Positions 34,918 to 44,969 are shown, counted from the stretch's first letter. The stretch: 64,000 bases of DNA from Sphingomonas sp. 1F27F7B (GCF_005503355.1 NZ_SCMK01000011.1:97706-161705), one strand, 5' to 3'. Numbers and translations: made by a program. The notes: generated from the letters alone by a model not told the origin.

Positions 34918-35283
34918 TGCGACCTCCTTGGAGCAAGGATGGGACCGGGCGCAGGGCACAGCCCGCGGCGCGCACCGGCACGCCACAGGGAAATCTCGCC
35001 CCCGGGGTTTCCCAGGAATCGGAAACTCGTGTTTCCTATTATGTAGACACCCCGGCCAAGATATTCTGGCAGATCACGCCGGAAAATTTCGACATTCCTG
35101 CGATATTTACCAATCAATATCGTCAATACCCGGGGTTAACTGAAACATATCAGAAATAAAATTGGAGATGATTGTTAATAACCAGGAATTATCGGCTATT
35201 TAATTGCCAACTATCCTATCGTAATTCTTGCAACCCATCGGATAATGCTTGCCAGTCCGAGGCCGGAGGCGGGCATCAATGCG
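34918..35283. other. AT-rich regulatory region upstream of the AraC-type gene
   Basis: This 366-bp stretch has no credible gene. Bases ~35020-35240 are strikingly AT-rich for the window, with ATTTCCTATTATG- and ATTGTTAATAACC-like tracts. It probably carries the promoter of the araC-like gene and perhaps binding sites for nucleoid or stress regulators, but I could not identify defined elements. Confidence 0.55.
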
Positions 35284-35922
35284 TTATCCAGCGCCCTGCT
35301 CGCGAATCTTGCAATGACCCGAATAAAGATGCTTCTCGTCCCAGCTAACCGCATCGGTCGCCCTGGTCATGAACAGATCGATCAGCCCGGGCTTGGTCTG
35401 CGAGCGCTGGAGAATGATGAGGTTCACGAGCCCGTTCCCGATCGGCGTGGTCATCTCCACGCGCTCCGGCCAATAATCGACCACGCGCTCGAAAGGCTTG
35501 GCAGCCGCGCCTGCCGCTATTCCATCCGGATCGGCGACGATGCGCGTGCGCGGGTCGACCGGTTCCGGCGGCAGCGTCGAACGGGGGGGCTCGGCGGTGC
35601 GCACCGGGATCGACGGCAGGAACAGCGCAAGGCGATGATCGCCTTCATAGGTGAGCTCGGATGGCGCCTGCTCACGCGAAGGATTGAAATTGGTGATCCG
35701 GCCGAGCCGGCATTCGAGCAGGCGCTCGGGCAACATGCCTCCCCCTGTGGCCATTGGCTTGGCCTGAACCGGCACGGCTGCGGTCCGAACTGCGCTCGGC
35801 CCCGCCCCCGATGGCGAGGCCGCCGGCGTCGGGTGCGATGGGGCCCGCACGGGCTGACGCCAGGCCAGAGCAGACAGTCCCAGGAGGGAAACCAAGCCGA
35901 ACACCGCGGCCTTGCCGATCAT
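35284..35922 (-). CDS. Hypothetical secreted or membrane-anchored protein
   Basis: I do not recognise this 212-residue protein. It starts with a hydrophobic signal/anchor (AAVFGLVSLLGLSALAW), then a Pro/Ala/Ser-rich linker (~28-60) and a folded-looking part from about residue 62 (LPERLLECRLGRITNFNPS, LALFLPSIPVRT, ERVVDYWPERVEMTTPIGNG). There are only two cysteines (one in LECRLG, one in SGHCKI near the end), which could form a disulfide if exported. Codon usage and GC look native. It is divergent from the cell-wall hydrolase and upstream of the araC-like gene across an AT-rich gap. Confidence 0.75.
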   Translation of the reverse strand: MIGKAAVFGLVSLLGLSALAWRQPVRAPSHPTPAASPSGAGPSAVRTAAVPVQAKPMATGGGMLPERLLECRLGRITNFNPSREQAPSELTYEGDHRLALFLPSIPVRTAEPPRSTLPPEPVDPRTRIVADPDGIAAGAAAKPFERVVDYWPERVEMTTPIGNGLVNLIILQRSQTKPGLIDLFMTRATDAVSWDEKHLYSGHCKIREQGAG

Positions 35923-36166
35923 CTCACAGCTCCATGCTCATTGATGGCGGTTCAAATTTTGTGACAAGATGTGACAAATTCAGCGAATGGAATGCAGCAA
36001 TATTCGTGATCTTGTAAAACACCTGCACTATTCAATCTTTCGCAGTTCGATATTTCGATAATATTACATCGATATATTTGCCGAATAATTCGCATGAAAC
36101 TACGAGAATAACCCTCACTCGTGTGCACAATTTACGGCATGTACTCAATATATCAGGAAATATAGC

Positions 36167-36919
36167 GTGGGGCTCGCCAATAACTGGCAGGAAGGCGACA
36201 CAAGAACGCACGACGCAGCGCCTTGCCGGACGCACCGCTTCCATTCGCATGCGCCCTGTTCGCCAGCGCGCGGATCGGGAAACCGGTGTGCCGGATCGAT
36301 ATGGCCGATCCTTTGCTTCGCCGTCATCGCAACCACTGCCCCGCACGCCCGGGCCCAGACCACCCCCTTCCCGATCGAGGACCGCGCGCAGGCCCTGGAA
36401 TGCCTGACGCTCGCGATTGCCCATGAGGCGGGGCATGAGAGTCCGGAAGGCCAGCAGGCCGTTGCCGAGGTCGTTCTCAACCGCGTTCGCCACCCGGCAT
36501 TCCCGAAATCGGTGTGCGGGGTGGTCTTTGCCGGCTCGACGCTGAAGACGGGATGCCAGTTCACCTTCACCTGCGACGGATCGCTGCGGCGACGCCTGTC
36601 CGACAAGGTGATGGCGCAGGCCCGCGCCGTCGCAGAGCAGGCGATTGACGGCCGCCTCACGCCGCTGGTCGCCGACGCGCTCAACTATCATGCGGATTAT
36701 GTCTCGCCCTATTGGGCGCCGAGCCTCGATCGCGTGACCAAGATCGGCGCGCACATCTTCTATCGCCGGCGGGGCGGTCCGGCTCCGGCGATCGCGGCGC
36801 CCAATTTCGCCGGTGCGATGCCGGCCGCTGCCGCCGCGAGCGCGGCACCGCCTCCTCCATTCGCTCCCTGGGGCCTCGCCCCGCAGCCACCGGTGGCATC
36901 GCCACAGCCGCAGCGATAG
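36167..36919 (+). CDS. Cell wall hydrolase (SleB/Hydrolase_2 family)
   Basis: The 250-residue protein carries the SleB-type domain (about 75-190): LTLAIAHEAGHESPEGQQAV, AEVVLNRVRHPAFPKSVCGV, CQFTFTCDGSL, ALNYHADYVSPYWAP. The conserved Glu in AHEAGHES-type motif is the catalytic candidate. Such enzymes cleave peptidoglycan glycan strands. A hydrophobic stretch (~44-62: SIWPILCFAVIATTAPHARA) is the likely signal peptide; its distance from the GTG at 36167 suggests a long n-region or a later start. AGGAAAT before this GTG supports it. The Pro/Ala-rich tail (~200-250) is low complexity. AT-rich DNA (35923-36166) separates it from the divergent gene. Confidence 0.85.
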   Translation: MGLANNWQEGDTRTHDAAPCRTHRFHSHAPCSPARGSGNRCAGSIWPILCFAVIATTAPHARAQTTPFPIEDRAQALECLTLAIAHEAGHESPEGQQAVAEVVLNRVRHPAFPKSVCGVVFAGSTLKTGCQFTFTCDGSLRRRLSDKVMAQARAVAEQAIDGRLTPLVADALNYHADYVSPYWAPSLDRVTKIGAHIFYRRRGGPAPAIAAPNFAGAMPAAAAASAAPPPPFAPWGLAPQPPVASPQPQR

Positions 36920-36924
36920 CCGCA

Positions 36925-39342
36925 TCAGCATGCGGCCACGTGGAAGTCCGCAGGGGCTTCGCCGGCGTGATGCCGTTCGTACATCGCGGCATAGGCCGCC
37001 TCGAGCTTGCGGGCCATGGCGGCGGGATCGAAGAGCTGCGACGGCGCACGGTTTGCCAGCAGGCGGGCACGGATTCGCTCCAGCCGCCCGGGATCATGGG
37101 CCAGCGCGATCGCCTGCTCCTCATATTCATCGAGATTGCTCACGATCAATTCCGCTGCGTCCATCGCCATGAGCAGGCTGGCGGCAACGCGCGCGGCAAA
37201 GCTTCGCCCCGCGCAAGTCAGTATCGGCAGGCCGACGCGCAGGGCATCGCTTGCCGTGGTATGGGCGTTGCACGGCAGGGTATCGAGGAAGAGATCGGCA
37301 AGTTGCAGCCGATCGAGATGGCGCTCGCTGGGCTCGGTGCCGGCGAAGACGATCCTGGCGGGATCGACGCCGGCCCTGGCCGCGCTGCGCGCCAGGCTTT
37401 CGCGGGCGCCTGCATGGTTCACCCACAACCACAGCACGCTCGATTCCACTGCCCGCAGGATCACCATCCAGCGCGCGAAGACCTCGGGCGTGATCTTGTA
37501 GTTCTGGTTGAAACAGCAGAAAATGAAACCCTGGCCGGGCAACCCGGCTTCGGACCGCGTGATCCGCCGCGACACCGGTTTCAGGCTCGCATTCGCCTGA
37601 TAGCTGCCGGGCAGATAGGCGATCCTTTCGGAGATGCCCTCGCGCGCGCCGGGATGAACCACGACCTAGTCGGCAATCAGATAATCGATCGAAGGGGCGC
37701 CCGAAGTGCCGGGATAGCCGAGATACCCAGCCTGCACGGGCGCAGCCCGCTCGGCAAAGATGCCGAAGCGGCAATTCTGGGTATAGCCCTTCAAGTCGAT
37801 CGCGATGTCGATCTCGCGTTCGCGGGCAACCTGCGCGACGGCTGCATCTTCCTTCAACCGAACATCGACAAAGGCGTCGAACCCCTTCTCGACTCGGGCA
37901 CGCCAGGAGTCTCCCCTGCCGTCGCCGAACCAGAATGCAGTGAGCTCGAAGCGATCGCGATCATGCGCCTCGAGCGTCTCCATGAACAATTGCATCGTCG
38001 CATGATGATGAAAATCCGCCGAGAAATAGCCGAGCCGGATTCGCTCGTGGCGCGGATACCGCCCGGCGAGCGGCACCGCCGGAACACGCGGATGGCTGTT
38101 CGCGAGGATGCGGGAGCATTGAAGCTGGAGCTCGGGATCGTCGGCCAGCGCCAGCACAGGGAAGGACAGCGCGCCCTGGCTGCCGACAGCCGCAGCACGC
38201 CGGACCGCAGCGAGCTGCCCCTCGAAATCCTCCCATTGCGACAGGTGCATCGCGGCATGAAGGCGGACCGCGGATTGCTCCATCCGGGGATCGAGGGCCT
38301 TGGCCCGATCGAAGGCCCGCAGCGCCTCGGCATGCTCCGCGCGCCCGACCAGCAGGAAACCGCGCTGTTGATGCGCGGCCGCGTTGCCCGGATCGACCGA
38401 AAGCAGATGATCGTAGCAGATCAGCGCGCTCTGATGCTGGCCGAGTTCCTCCAGCGCCCGGGCAAGCCCGCGGAGCGCCGCCACATTGTCGAGCTCGATC
38501 GTCAGGATGCGCTGATAGCAGCGGCCCGCTTCATCGAAGCGGCGCTGCTGTGTGAGCAGGGTGGCATAGCGTTGCAGCGTGGCGACCCGATCGGGCTCAC
38601 GCTGCAACGCGCGGCCAAAGCAGCGCTCCGCTTCGTCGAACCGCTCGAGCCGGAAGAGCGATGCGCCGAGATTGGTCAGAAGCTCGACCTGCCCGGGATC
38701 GATCGCCAACCCCTGCTCGAATGCTTCGATCGCTTCTTCCTGGCGATCGAGAAGGGATAGCGCCGTTCCTCGGTTGCAGAGCATCTCGATATTGCGCGGC
38801 TCGATCGCCAGCGCCCGCTCGAACCCCCGCAACGCCTCCCGGTGACGGCCCAGCGCCGCAAGCGTGCGCGCGCGCAGGTCGTGCGCGGCCGCGAGGTTCG
38901 GCAGGCGCGCGATCACATCGTCGAACGCCTCCAGCGCCTCCCCGAACCGGCCCAGCTGGCGAAGCAGGCCCGCGCGATTCTGGAGCGCATCGAGATTGTC
39001 CGGCGCGATCAGCAGCGCGCGCGCGATGCTCTCCAGCGCCGGCTCGAACGCCCCCGAGGCAGCGAGCGCGGCACCCCTGCGATCATGCGCTTCGGCACAT
39101 CGCGGATCGAGCGCAAGCGCATGGTCGTAGCTCGCGATCGCCGCGGCGAGCTGGCCGAGACCGGCAAGCGCGTTGCCGCGTCGGCAAAAGGCTTCGGCAT
39201 TGGCAGGATCGAGCGCCACCGCGTCGTCGAGCGCGCGCAACGCATTCGCCGGCTTGCCCTTGGCGAGGAACATGGCACCACGCGCGAGCAACGCCTGCAC
39301 CTGGGATTGCCGGCCGCCCTTCAGGACATTCGAACCCGCCAT
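36925..39342 (-). pseudogene. O-GlcNAc transferase-like TPR protein, interrupted by an in-frame amber codon
   Basis: The reading frame from ATG 39342 (GGGAGGTGAGGCG upstream) encodes at least ten TPRs (about residues 10-385) and the first half of an OGT-like GT41 catalytic domain: LGYFSADFHHHATMQLFMET, DLKGYTQNCRFGIFAERAAP, GYPGTSGAPSIDYLIAD. A TAG at 37666-37668 then stops it, and the same frame continues with VVVHPGAREGISERIAYLPG, GFIFCCFNQNYKITPEVFAR, FLDTLPCNAHTTASDALRVG to a TGA at 36925. The family is contiguous across this point, so a nonsense mutation (or sequencing error, or suppression) splits an ~805-residue protein. It follows gspK by 23 bp in the T2SS operon. Confidence 0.85.
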
Positions 39343-39365
39343 CGCCTCACCTCCCTTCGAACGCT

Positions 39366-40208
39366 TCATTCATAGGCCCGCACGACATAGGGCCGTTCGG
39401 AAATGCCCGTGATCTCGGCGACGAGAGTCCGCGCGGCACGGCCGCCACCGGGCAAGGTCGCCAGCACTTCGATCGAGACCGGCCGGTCGACGAGCGAGGG
39501 CGTGCTGGCGAAAGCCAGCGCCGTCCGCTGCCCGCCAAGCGCGCGCGCGCGTTCGATGGCTTGAGGGCCGTCGCCGCCGGCCTCCATCACTGCGAGCGCG
39601 CGCGGATCCGCATATTGCGCGTCGAAGCCGCTGCGCAGCGTGTAGGTGGTGACATAGGGCCGGATGCGCGCGACGATCACGGGATCCAGGCCGCGCACCA
39701 GCGCGAGCTCGTCGATCGAAGCGAGGCGCGCGCCCGGCGGGCGAATGCCGGCGGCGCTATAATAGGGATCCTCGGCGCCGAAGGGGCGCTTGATCTCGTC
39801 GTCGTCGATCCAGTCCAGGAGGGAGTCGCGCGCGATCAGCAGCCGCTCGCCTTCCAGGCCAGCCTGTTCGAGCAACCGAGTCGCCTGGGGCTCGTCGAGC
39901 AGGCCGAGCGGCACCTTGCCGCGCTCGTCCCGCACGACGATCCGGAGCTCGGCTTCGCCGAAGCGCAGCGCGTGAACAGCGCCGTCCGCGGCCCAGCGCT
40001 GCGTGGGATCATTGCCCAGGATCTTGCTCAGCCCGAACGCGATCCCCGCATCGGCGGCGGCCACCGCCTGCATCTGCGCCTGCTCAGCCCCGGCATCCGC
40101 CAGTCCCATGCGAGCCGTATCCAGCACCGCCAGCGCCATCGTCGCGAACACGGCGATGCTCGCCACCGCTGCGACAAGGGCATAGCCCTCCTCGCCCTCG
40201 CGGCTCAC
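39366..40208 (-). CDS. gspK: Type II secretion minor pseudopilin GspK
   Basis: The 280-residue protein has a prepilin leader and hydrophobic stretch (EEG / YALVAAVASIAVFATMALAV) lacking Glu at position 5, as is usual for GspK. The large globular part includes LLIARDSLLDWIDDDEIKRP, YYSAAGIRPPGARLASIDEL and LVRGLDPVIVARIRPYVTT, the GspK helical domains. GspK caps the pseudopilus tip with GspI and GspJ. It begins at GTG 40208, overlapping the gspD stop (GTGA), and is the last T2SS gene before the OGT-like gene. Confidence 0.92.
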   Translation of the reverse strand: MSREGEEGYALVAAVASIAVFATMALAVLDTARMGLADAGAEQAQMQAVAAADAGIAFGLSKILGNDPTQRWAADGAVHALRFGEAELRIVVRDERGKVPLGLLDEPQATRLLEQAGLEGERLLIARDSLLDWIDDDEIKRPFGAEDPYYSAAGIRPPGARLASIDELALVRGLDPVIVARIRPYVTTYTLRSGFDAQYADPRALAVMEAGGDGPQAIERARALGGQRTALAFASTPSLVDRPVSIEVLATLPGGGRAARTLVAEITGISERPYVVRAYE

Positions 40209-42256
40209 GGGATCCGCCCCTCGGTGCGGAACGGCTCCAGCGTGCGCAGCTTGGCGCGGAGCTCCTCGGTGACGGCGCGGCCATCGTCGGGGGTGCGGAT
40301 CACATGGGGCTTGAGCAGCACAATCAGCTCGGTGCGCTTCTGCCCATTGTTGTGGCTGCCGAACAGGCCGCCGATGACCGGGATGCGCGACAGGATCGGG
40401 ATGCCGTTCTTGCCCAGGCTCTGAGAGTCGCGGAACAACCCGCCCAGCGCGATCACTTGCCCGTCCTGCACCGCGACCGAAGTCGAGATGCGCCGAGTCG
40501 AGATGGTGGGCGAGGCCGGAGTCTTGTCGCCGGCCGCGCTCGGGGCGTTGACGTTGACGTCGCTCACTTCCTGCGAGATGTCGAGCAGCACCAGCCCGCC
40601 GGCATTGACCCGCGGTGTGACCTTGAGGATCACGCCGGTATCGCGATAGCTGATCGAGTTGACGATCGGCGCGTTGGGATTGTCGACGCTGACCGCGCTG
40701 CCCGACGAGACCGGCACCTGGTCGCCGACCTGCAGCGCTGCGGTCTGGTTGTTGAGCGTGACCAGCTTCGGCGCCGAGACGACCTTGATGTTGGTACGCT
40801 GCTCGAGCGCGTTGAGCGCCGCCGTGATGCTGCTGCCCGCGAGGAAATAGGAAAAGCCCGCCTGGGTAGCGCCGGTCGGCATGGCGGCCCCGTCGGTCAG
40901 CCGGAAATTGCTGTTGCCGGTCAGCCAGTTCCACTGGACGCCGTACCGCAGCGTATCGGTAAGCGACACTTCGGTGATCGCCGCCTCGATCATCACCTGC
41001 TGGGGCGGCAGGTCGAGACGGCGCAGGGCGTCCTCGATCATAGCATAGTCGCGTGGCGTGCCATAGACCACGACGGCGTTGTTGACTTCGTCCGCGGTGA
41101 TCTTGCCGCCGGAAGCCGTGGCGTCGCGCCCGACGCCGCCCGGCTCGGCGGAATTCGCGGCGCCGCTCGCCGGTTTGGCAGCGTCGGGCTTGGGGGCCGG
41201 AGACGCGGTACGACTCGTCGCCTGGTCGCTGGCGGCGAAGGGATCGCCGTTTCCGCTGTCCTCCTCGCCGCCGCCGCCAAAGGCGCGGTTCAGCGTGCGT
41301 GCCAGATCGCGCGCGCGACCATTCTGGACGCGATACACGAAGATCCGGCGCTCGTTGTTCTCGCCCTCCCGATCAAGCACTTCGATCCAGCGACGGACGT
41401 CGTCGAGATACTGGCGCTGCGTGCTGACCGCGAGGATGCCGTTCAGCCGCTCCATGGTGATCAGCCGAACCAGCCCACGCGTCGGCGCATCGGCTGCGTT
41501 GATCAGCTTGTCCAGCTCGGGAACGATCAGCCGGGCGTCGGTCCGCTCGGGGACGAACAGCGCGAAACTCATGTTGCGCAGCCAATTGACGTCGAACTGC
41601 CGGATCAGGTCGCGCGCACTCGCGCGCTGGCCGGTGGTGCCCGCGATGGTGATCCGCCCGCCCGCCCCATCGACACCGGCGACCACTCCGGGCAACGCGC
41701 CGTCGATCACCTTCTTCAGTTCCTCGGCATTGATGAATGCGAGCGTGACGATTTCGGTGCCAAACCCGATCGCATCGGGCGCGACGGGCGCCTGGGCAGC
41801 GGCCAGCATGCGCACGGCATAGCCATTGCCGACCGGCACGAGCGCCAGGTTGGCGGCGCGCAGCCCAGCTTCGAACAACGGGATTATCTCGGACCGGGCG
41901 ACCGTTCCCGGCGTGACCAGCGAGACCTGGCCGGTCACCCCCGGTTCGACCGCGACCGCGATCCCCGTGGCTTCCTGGACCGACATCGCCACGGCACGCA
42001 CATCGGCGCGCGGCAGGTTGATGCTGATATTGCCCGGCCTGACCGGGCGAGCGCGCGGTACGGCAGGGCCCGGCGGCGAGCTTTCGCCGCCCATGATCGT
42101 CGCGCGCACCTGTGGCGCCGCTTGCTCCGCCTCGGCCACGATCGGCGGCGCCTGCGGGACCGCGATCGGTTGGGGCGGCGGGCCGCCCGCACAGCCGGCG
42201 ATGGCGAGGGAGAGCCCCGCCGTCCCTGCTCCAAGCTTGCGACGCGCGTCCATCAT
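40205..42256 (-). CDS. gspD: Type II secretion outer-membrane secretin GspD
   Basis: The 683-residue secretin has a lipoprotein-like signal (LSLAIAGC, Cys 22), a Pro/Ala-rich linker, N0-N3 periplasmic domains (NISINLPRADVRAVAMSVQE; EIVTLAFINAEELKKVID; IFVYRVQNGRARDLARTLNR with a Gly/Ser/Asp-rich loop) and a C-terminal secretin domain (VMIEAAITEVSLTDTLRYGV, KVVSAPKLVTLNNQTAALQV, GVILKVTPRVNAGGLVLLDI, GIPILSRIPVIGGLFGS). The lipobox could allow self-piloting, since no GspS pilotin gene is here. The ATG at 42256 overlaps the gspC stop; GGGAGA precedes it. Confidence 0.95.
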   Translation of the reverse strand: MMDARRKLGAGTAGLSLAIAGCAGGPPPQPIAVPQAPPIVAEAEQAAPQVRATIMGGESSPPGPAVPRARPVRPGNISINLPRADVRAVAMSVQEATGIAVAVEPGVTGQVSLVTPGTVARSEIIPLFEAGLRAANLALVPVGNGYAVRMLAAAQAPVAPDAIGFGTEIVTLAFINAEELKKVIDGALPGVVAGVDGAGGRITIAGTTGQRASARDLIRQFDVNWLRNMSFALFVPERTDARLIVPELDKLINAADAPTRGLVRLITMERLNGILAVSTQRQYLDDVRRWIEVLDREGENNERRIFVYRVQNGRARDLARTLNRAFGGGGEEDSGNGDPFAASDQATSRTASPAPKPDAAKPASGAANSAEPGGVGRDATASGGKITADEVNNAVVVYGTPRDYAMIEDALRRLDLPPQQVMIEAAITEVSLTDTLRYGVQWNWLTGNSNFRLTDGAAMPTGATQAGFSYFLAGSSITAALNALEQRTNIKVVSAPKLVTLNNQTAALQVGDQVPVSSGSAVSVDNPNAPIVNSISYRDTGVILKVTPRVNAGGLVLLDISQEVSDVNVNAPSAAGDKTPASPTISTRRISTSVAVQDGQVIALGGLFRDSQSLGKNGIPILSRIPVIGGLFGSHNNGQKRTELIVLLKPHVIRTPDDGRAVTEELRAKLRTLEPFRTEGRIP

Positions 42257-42717
42257 TGTTCTCCCTTGCCGGATGCCGTGGTGACCGGCCCGCCGGGGCC
42301 GAAGCGGACCTGCATCCGCTCGCCGCCCCGCGACAGCGCGACCTCGTCGCGGGTCACGCTGCGCAGCTGCCAGCCGCCGAGCCGCTGGCCCGGCGCGGCA
42401 CGGAACGTCCGCTCGCCCGGCCCCTGCACGATCGCGTAGATGGCGGCATTGACCTGGACGACGCCGACCACCGCGTAACCGCCAAGCTGCCCCTGCCCCG
42501 CCGCCGCCTCCTTCGGCTCGGCAAGGACCGGCATGAACATCGCTCGCCGCGCGATCCCCGGATCGACGAGTGCGACCGGGGGCTGGATCGCCACGCGCCC
42601 GTCCACCGGCGCGCCGCCGCGCACCGGCCCGGCCATCGGCAGGTCGATCTCGTTTCCGGCGAGCAGCTGGAACGCCAGCGCCGCGCCAAGCAGCAGCGCG
42701 AGCGCCAGCGGCAGCAT
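42253..42717 (-). CDS. gspC: Type II secretion GspC/N-like inner-membrane protein
   Basis: The ~154-residue protein has one N-terminal membrane helix (LPLALALLLGAALAFQLLAG) followed by a periplasmic HR-like domain (GGYAVVGVVQVNAAIYAIVQ, RTFRAAPGQRLGGWQLRSVT, DEVALSRGGERMQVRFGPGG). This is the part of GspC that links the inner-membrane platform to the GspD secretin; no PDZ domain is present, so it is a short form. Position between gspM and gspD supports the role. The ATG at 42717 (AGGT upstream) is preferred; an ATG at 42774 would overlap gspM by 50 bp. Confidence 0.8.
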   Translation of the reverse strand: MLPLALALLLGAALAFQLLAGNEIDLPMAGPVRGGAPVDGRVAIQPPVALVDPGIARRAMFMPVLAEPKEAAAGQGQLGGYAVVGVVQVNAAIYAIVQGPGERTFRAAPGQRLGGWQLRSVTRDEVALSRGGERMQVRFGPGGPVTTASGKGEQ

Positions 42718-42724
42718 CGACGAC

Positions 42725-43279
42725 CTATCGAGCGGCGACAGGGCGAATGGGGATCGAAGCTTCAATTTCCACATCCATGACTGGGGATTGGCCGGGCACG
42801 ATCGTGTTGCCCGCACTGAGGCTGACCGTCTCGACGACGAGCCAGGGCGGCTGGTTCTGCAGTCGGGCCAGCGCGGCGGTGAGCTGGGACAGAGTCATCC
42901 GCGCCGCGCCGCGCGCCCGCGCCCAGCCCGGGCGGCCTTCGGCATCGCCTCCCTCGCGGAAAGTGCCGCCTGCCCCTTCGACCGCGCCCTGCAATCGCTC
43001 CTTGAGCCACTCGCGGCCCGCATCGACATTGGGCACGCCGGCTACGAAGGATGCAGTTGCGGCGCGCGCAGCCTCCGCCTGGCGCCGCAGCCGCGGGATC
43101 GTCGCGATGGTCCGAACATTGTGCGCATAGGTCAGCGCGAGCCGGTCCAGCCGCTCCGCGCGCGCCTGGAAACCGGCGACGATCGGGGCGACGATCAGGA
43201 AATGGGCCGTGGCGACGGCCCCGGTGAGGATCAGCAGCGCGACGAGGCGCCTTTCGCGGGTGGAGACCGGACGCATCAT
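42725..43279 (-). CDS. gspM: Type II secretion protein GspM
   Basis: The 184-residue bitopic protein has one N-terminal transmembrane helix (~11-33: LVALLILTGAVATAHFLIVA), then a periplasmic helical and ferredoxin-like part (GAARMTLSQLTAALARLQNQ, PWLVVETVSLSAGN), like GspM of the T2SSM_b type. It pairs with GspL in the inner-membrane platform. The start ATG 43279 overlaps the gspL stop (ATGA). Confidence 0.87.
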   Translation of the reverse strand: MMRPVSTRERRLVALLILTGAVATAHFLIVAPIVAGFQARAERLDRLALTYAHNVRTIATIPRLRRQAEAARAATASFVAGVPNVDAGREWLKERLQGAVEGAGGTFREGGDAEGRPGWARARGAARMTLSQLTAALARLQNQPPWLVVETVSLSAGNTIVPGQSPVMDVEIEASIPIRPVAAR

Positions 43280-44283
43280 CGCGCGCCCATCCTGGCGGAG
43301 AGGTCGAATGGCTCACCGGCGGGTACGGCCGCCTCGCTGCTCTCGCCCATGGCGCGGACGCCGGCGAAGCGGCCCGAACGGCGCAGCGCCGTCGCCACGT
43401 CGGCACGTGCCGGGCGATAGCCGGTAAGCCGCACCCCCTCGCCGTCCCAGACGAAGCGCTGGAGCCAGGCTCCCTCTGGCAGTGCATCGCTCACCGCCGC
43501 GATCACCTGCAGCGGGTCATGCGTATGCCGCAGCGCGAGCGAGCGGGCGGCGAGGCTGCGGTCCTGCTCGCCGCGCCGGGCTATCGCCTGGGCAATGCCG
43601 GCCGCCGGCTGCTGTTCCGCGACGATCTGCTCGAGCTGCGCCACGCGCGCGGCATCGCGCCAGATCGCCATGGTGATATTGAATAGCAATAGCACTGCCA
43701 CCAGCCCCCAGAGCAGCGGCGTGGCGCTCCGCCTGCGCGCCAGCAGGCCCGCCGAACGCAGCGCCGGCGCGAAGTCCAACGGCGATGGCTGCGACTCATC
43801 GAGAATCACCGCGACGGGCACTACGCGCGCGGCGTCGGCGGCGCGGAGCATGGCGTGCGCGGTTTCGATCGGCAGGCCTGCAACCCGGATGCGAGTCTTG
43901 CCCGGCTCTTCCGCGGCGCCCCCGCTCCGCACCGCCAGGAGCACCGAGCCCGAAGGCAGCGGCAGCAGCGTATCCGCTTCGAACGCGACCATGCGATGCA
44001 TGTCGCGCTCGCCAAGCGTGGGTCGGGTGATCACCCGCACCAGGCACTCGGCGGCGGCCACGACCAGCGTGACGCGCATCCCCGGCGTCGCGCCGCGGGT
44101 CCCGTCGGATACCGGCACGAGCGCATCGTGTCGCACGACGAAGCGCGGAGCGTCGCTGGTCCGCGCACGCCGCAACCGGGCCGGCGCCAACCCCCGGATC
44201 TCGTCGATCCACCATTGCCAGCCCTGGAGCAGCCATTGGCCGATCGTCCGCATGTCGGCATCGAGCAGGCCGCGAGGGTTCAT
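43276..44283 (-). CDS. gspL: Type II secretion protein GspL
   Basis: The 335-residue protein has a cytoplasmic actin-like/PilM-like part (FVVRHDALVPVSDGTRG, MRVTLVVAAAECLVRVITRP, HRMVAFEADTLLPLPSGSVL), a transmembrane helix (~200-220: PLLWGLVAVLLLFNITMAIW) and a periplasmic PilN-like domain with a coiled coil (VAQLEQIVAEQQ) and LPEGAWLQRFVWDGEGVRLT. GspL couples the GspE ATPase to GspM. ATGA overlaps link it to gspJ upstream and gspM downstream. Confidence 0.88.
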   Translation of the reverse strand: MNPRGLLDADMRTIGQWLLQGWQWWIDEIRGLAPARLRRARTSDAPRFVVRHDALVPVSDGTRGATPGMRVTLVVAAAECLVRVITRPTLGERDMHRMVAFEADTLLPLPSGSVLLAVRSGGAAEEPGKTRIRVAGLPIETAHAMLRAADAARVVPVAVILDESQPSPLDFAPALRSAGLLARRRSATPLLWGLVAVLLLFNITMAIWRDAARVAQLEQIVAEQQPAAGIAQAIARRGEQDRSLAARSLALRHTHDPLQVIAAVSDALPEGAWLQRFVWDGEGVRLTGYRPARADVATALRRSGRFAGVRAMGESSEAAVPAGEPFDLSARMGAR

Positions 44284-44966
44284 CGCTCGGCTCCGCAGGC
44301 GCCGCCCGATCGATCGCTCAGGCAGGTATTGATCGCGACCTGCGGCCGAATCAGCAGGTCCGGCCATTGCCGGGGATCGGCGGGCGCGAATTCGACATGG
44401 ATGCGAATCAGCTCGGGCGGACTGGTCCGGTCCCACCATCGATTGAGCCAGGCCCGGTCGCCGCCCGATTCCGGAACCCCGCGATAGTTGATCGAAAGAC
44501 GCGTGGTGCCGCGCAGCAGCGTCGTCGTGGCCCAGCCGGTCAGATCATATCCGCGCTGATCGACCCCCGCCTTGCGCGTGCTCACGGTATGGAGGACGAG
44601 CTCGCCCGTTGCGGTGCGCGTGAGCCGGAAACGCTGGAGCGCATCCGGCGCATCGCGGTCGAATGGCGGCGCCACGAAGCTCAGGACCGCATCGTCCCCG
44701 CGAAACTCCAGGATCGGCCTGGAGGTATCGAAGCGCACGGCCGGCCGCAGCCGCGTGATCCCCATACGCAGGATGCGCTGTGCCGCGATCACTTCGTCCA
44801 GCCCCGCGTTGCTCGCCCGCTCGCGGAGCGTGACCAGCCCTGCCATGCGCAGCCCGGCGAGCAGCAGCGATGCCGCCATTCCCATCAACGCAAGCGCGAC
44901 CAGCAGCTCGATGAGCGTGAAACCCGATGCGTCCGCGCGGCTCGCCGAGGAAGCAGGGGCGCGCAT
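44280..44966 (-). CDS. gspJ: Type II secretion minor pseudopilin GspJ
   Basis: The 228-residue pseudopilin has the cleavage motif ASG / FTLIELLVALALMGMAASLL and a C-terminal globular part with RFRLTRTATGELVLHTVSTR and LLRGTTRLSINYRG. GspJ is in the tip complex with GspI, GspK and GspH. It starts 3 bp after gspI's stop and overlaps gspL by ATGA. Confidence 0.92.
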   Translation of the reverse strand: MRAPASSASRADASGFTLIELLVALALMGMAASLLLAGLRMAGLVTLRERASNAGLDEVIAAQRILRMGITRLRPAVRFDTSRPILEFRGDDAVLSFVAPPFDRDAPDALQRFRLTRTATGELVLHTVSTRKAGVDQRGYDLTGWATTTLLRGTTRLSINYRGVPESGGDRAWLNRWWDRTSPPELIRIHVEFAPADPRQWPDLLIRPQVAINTCLSDRSGGACGAER

Positions 44967-44969
44967 CGG

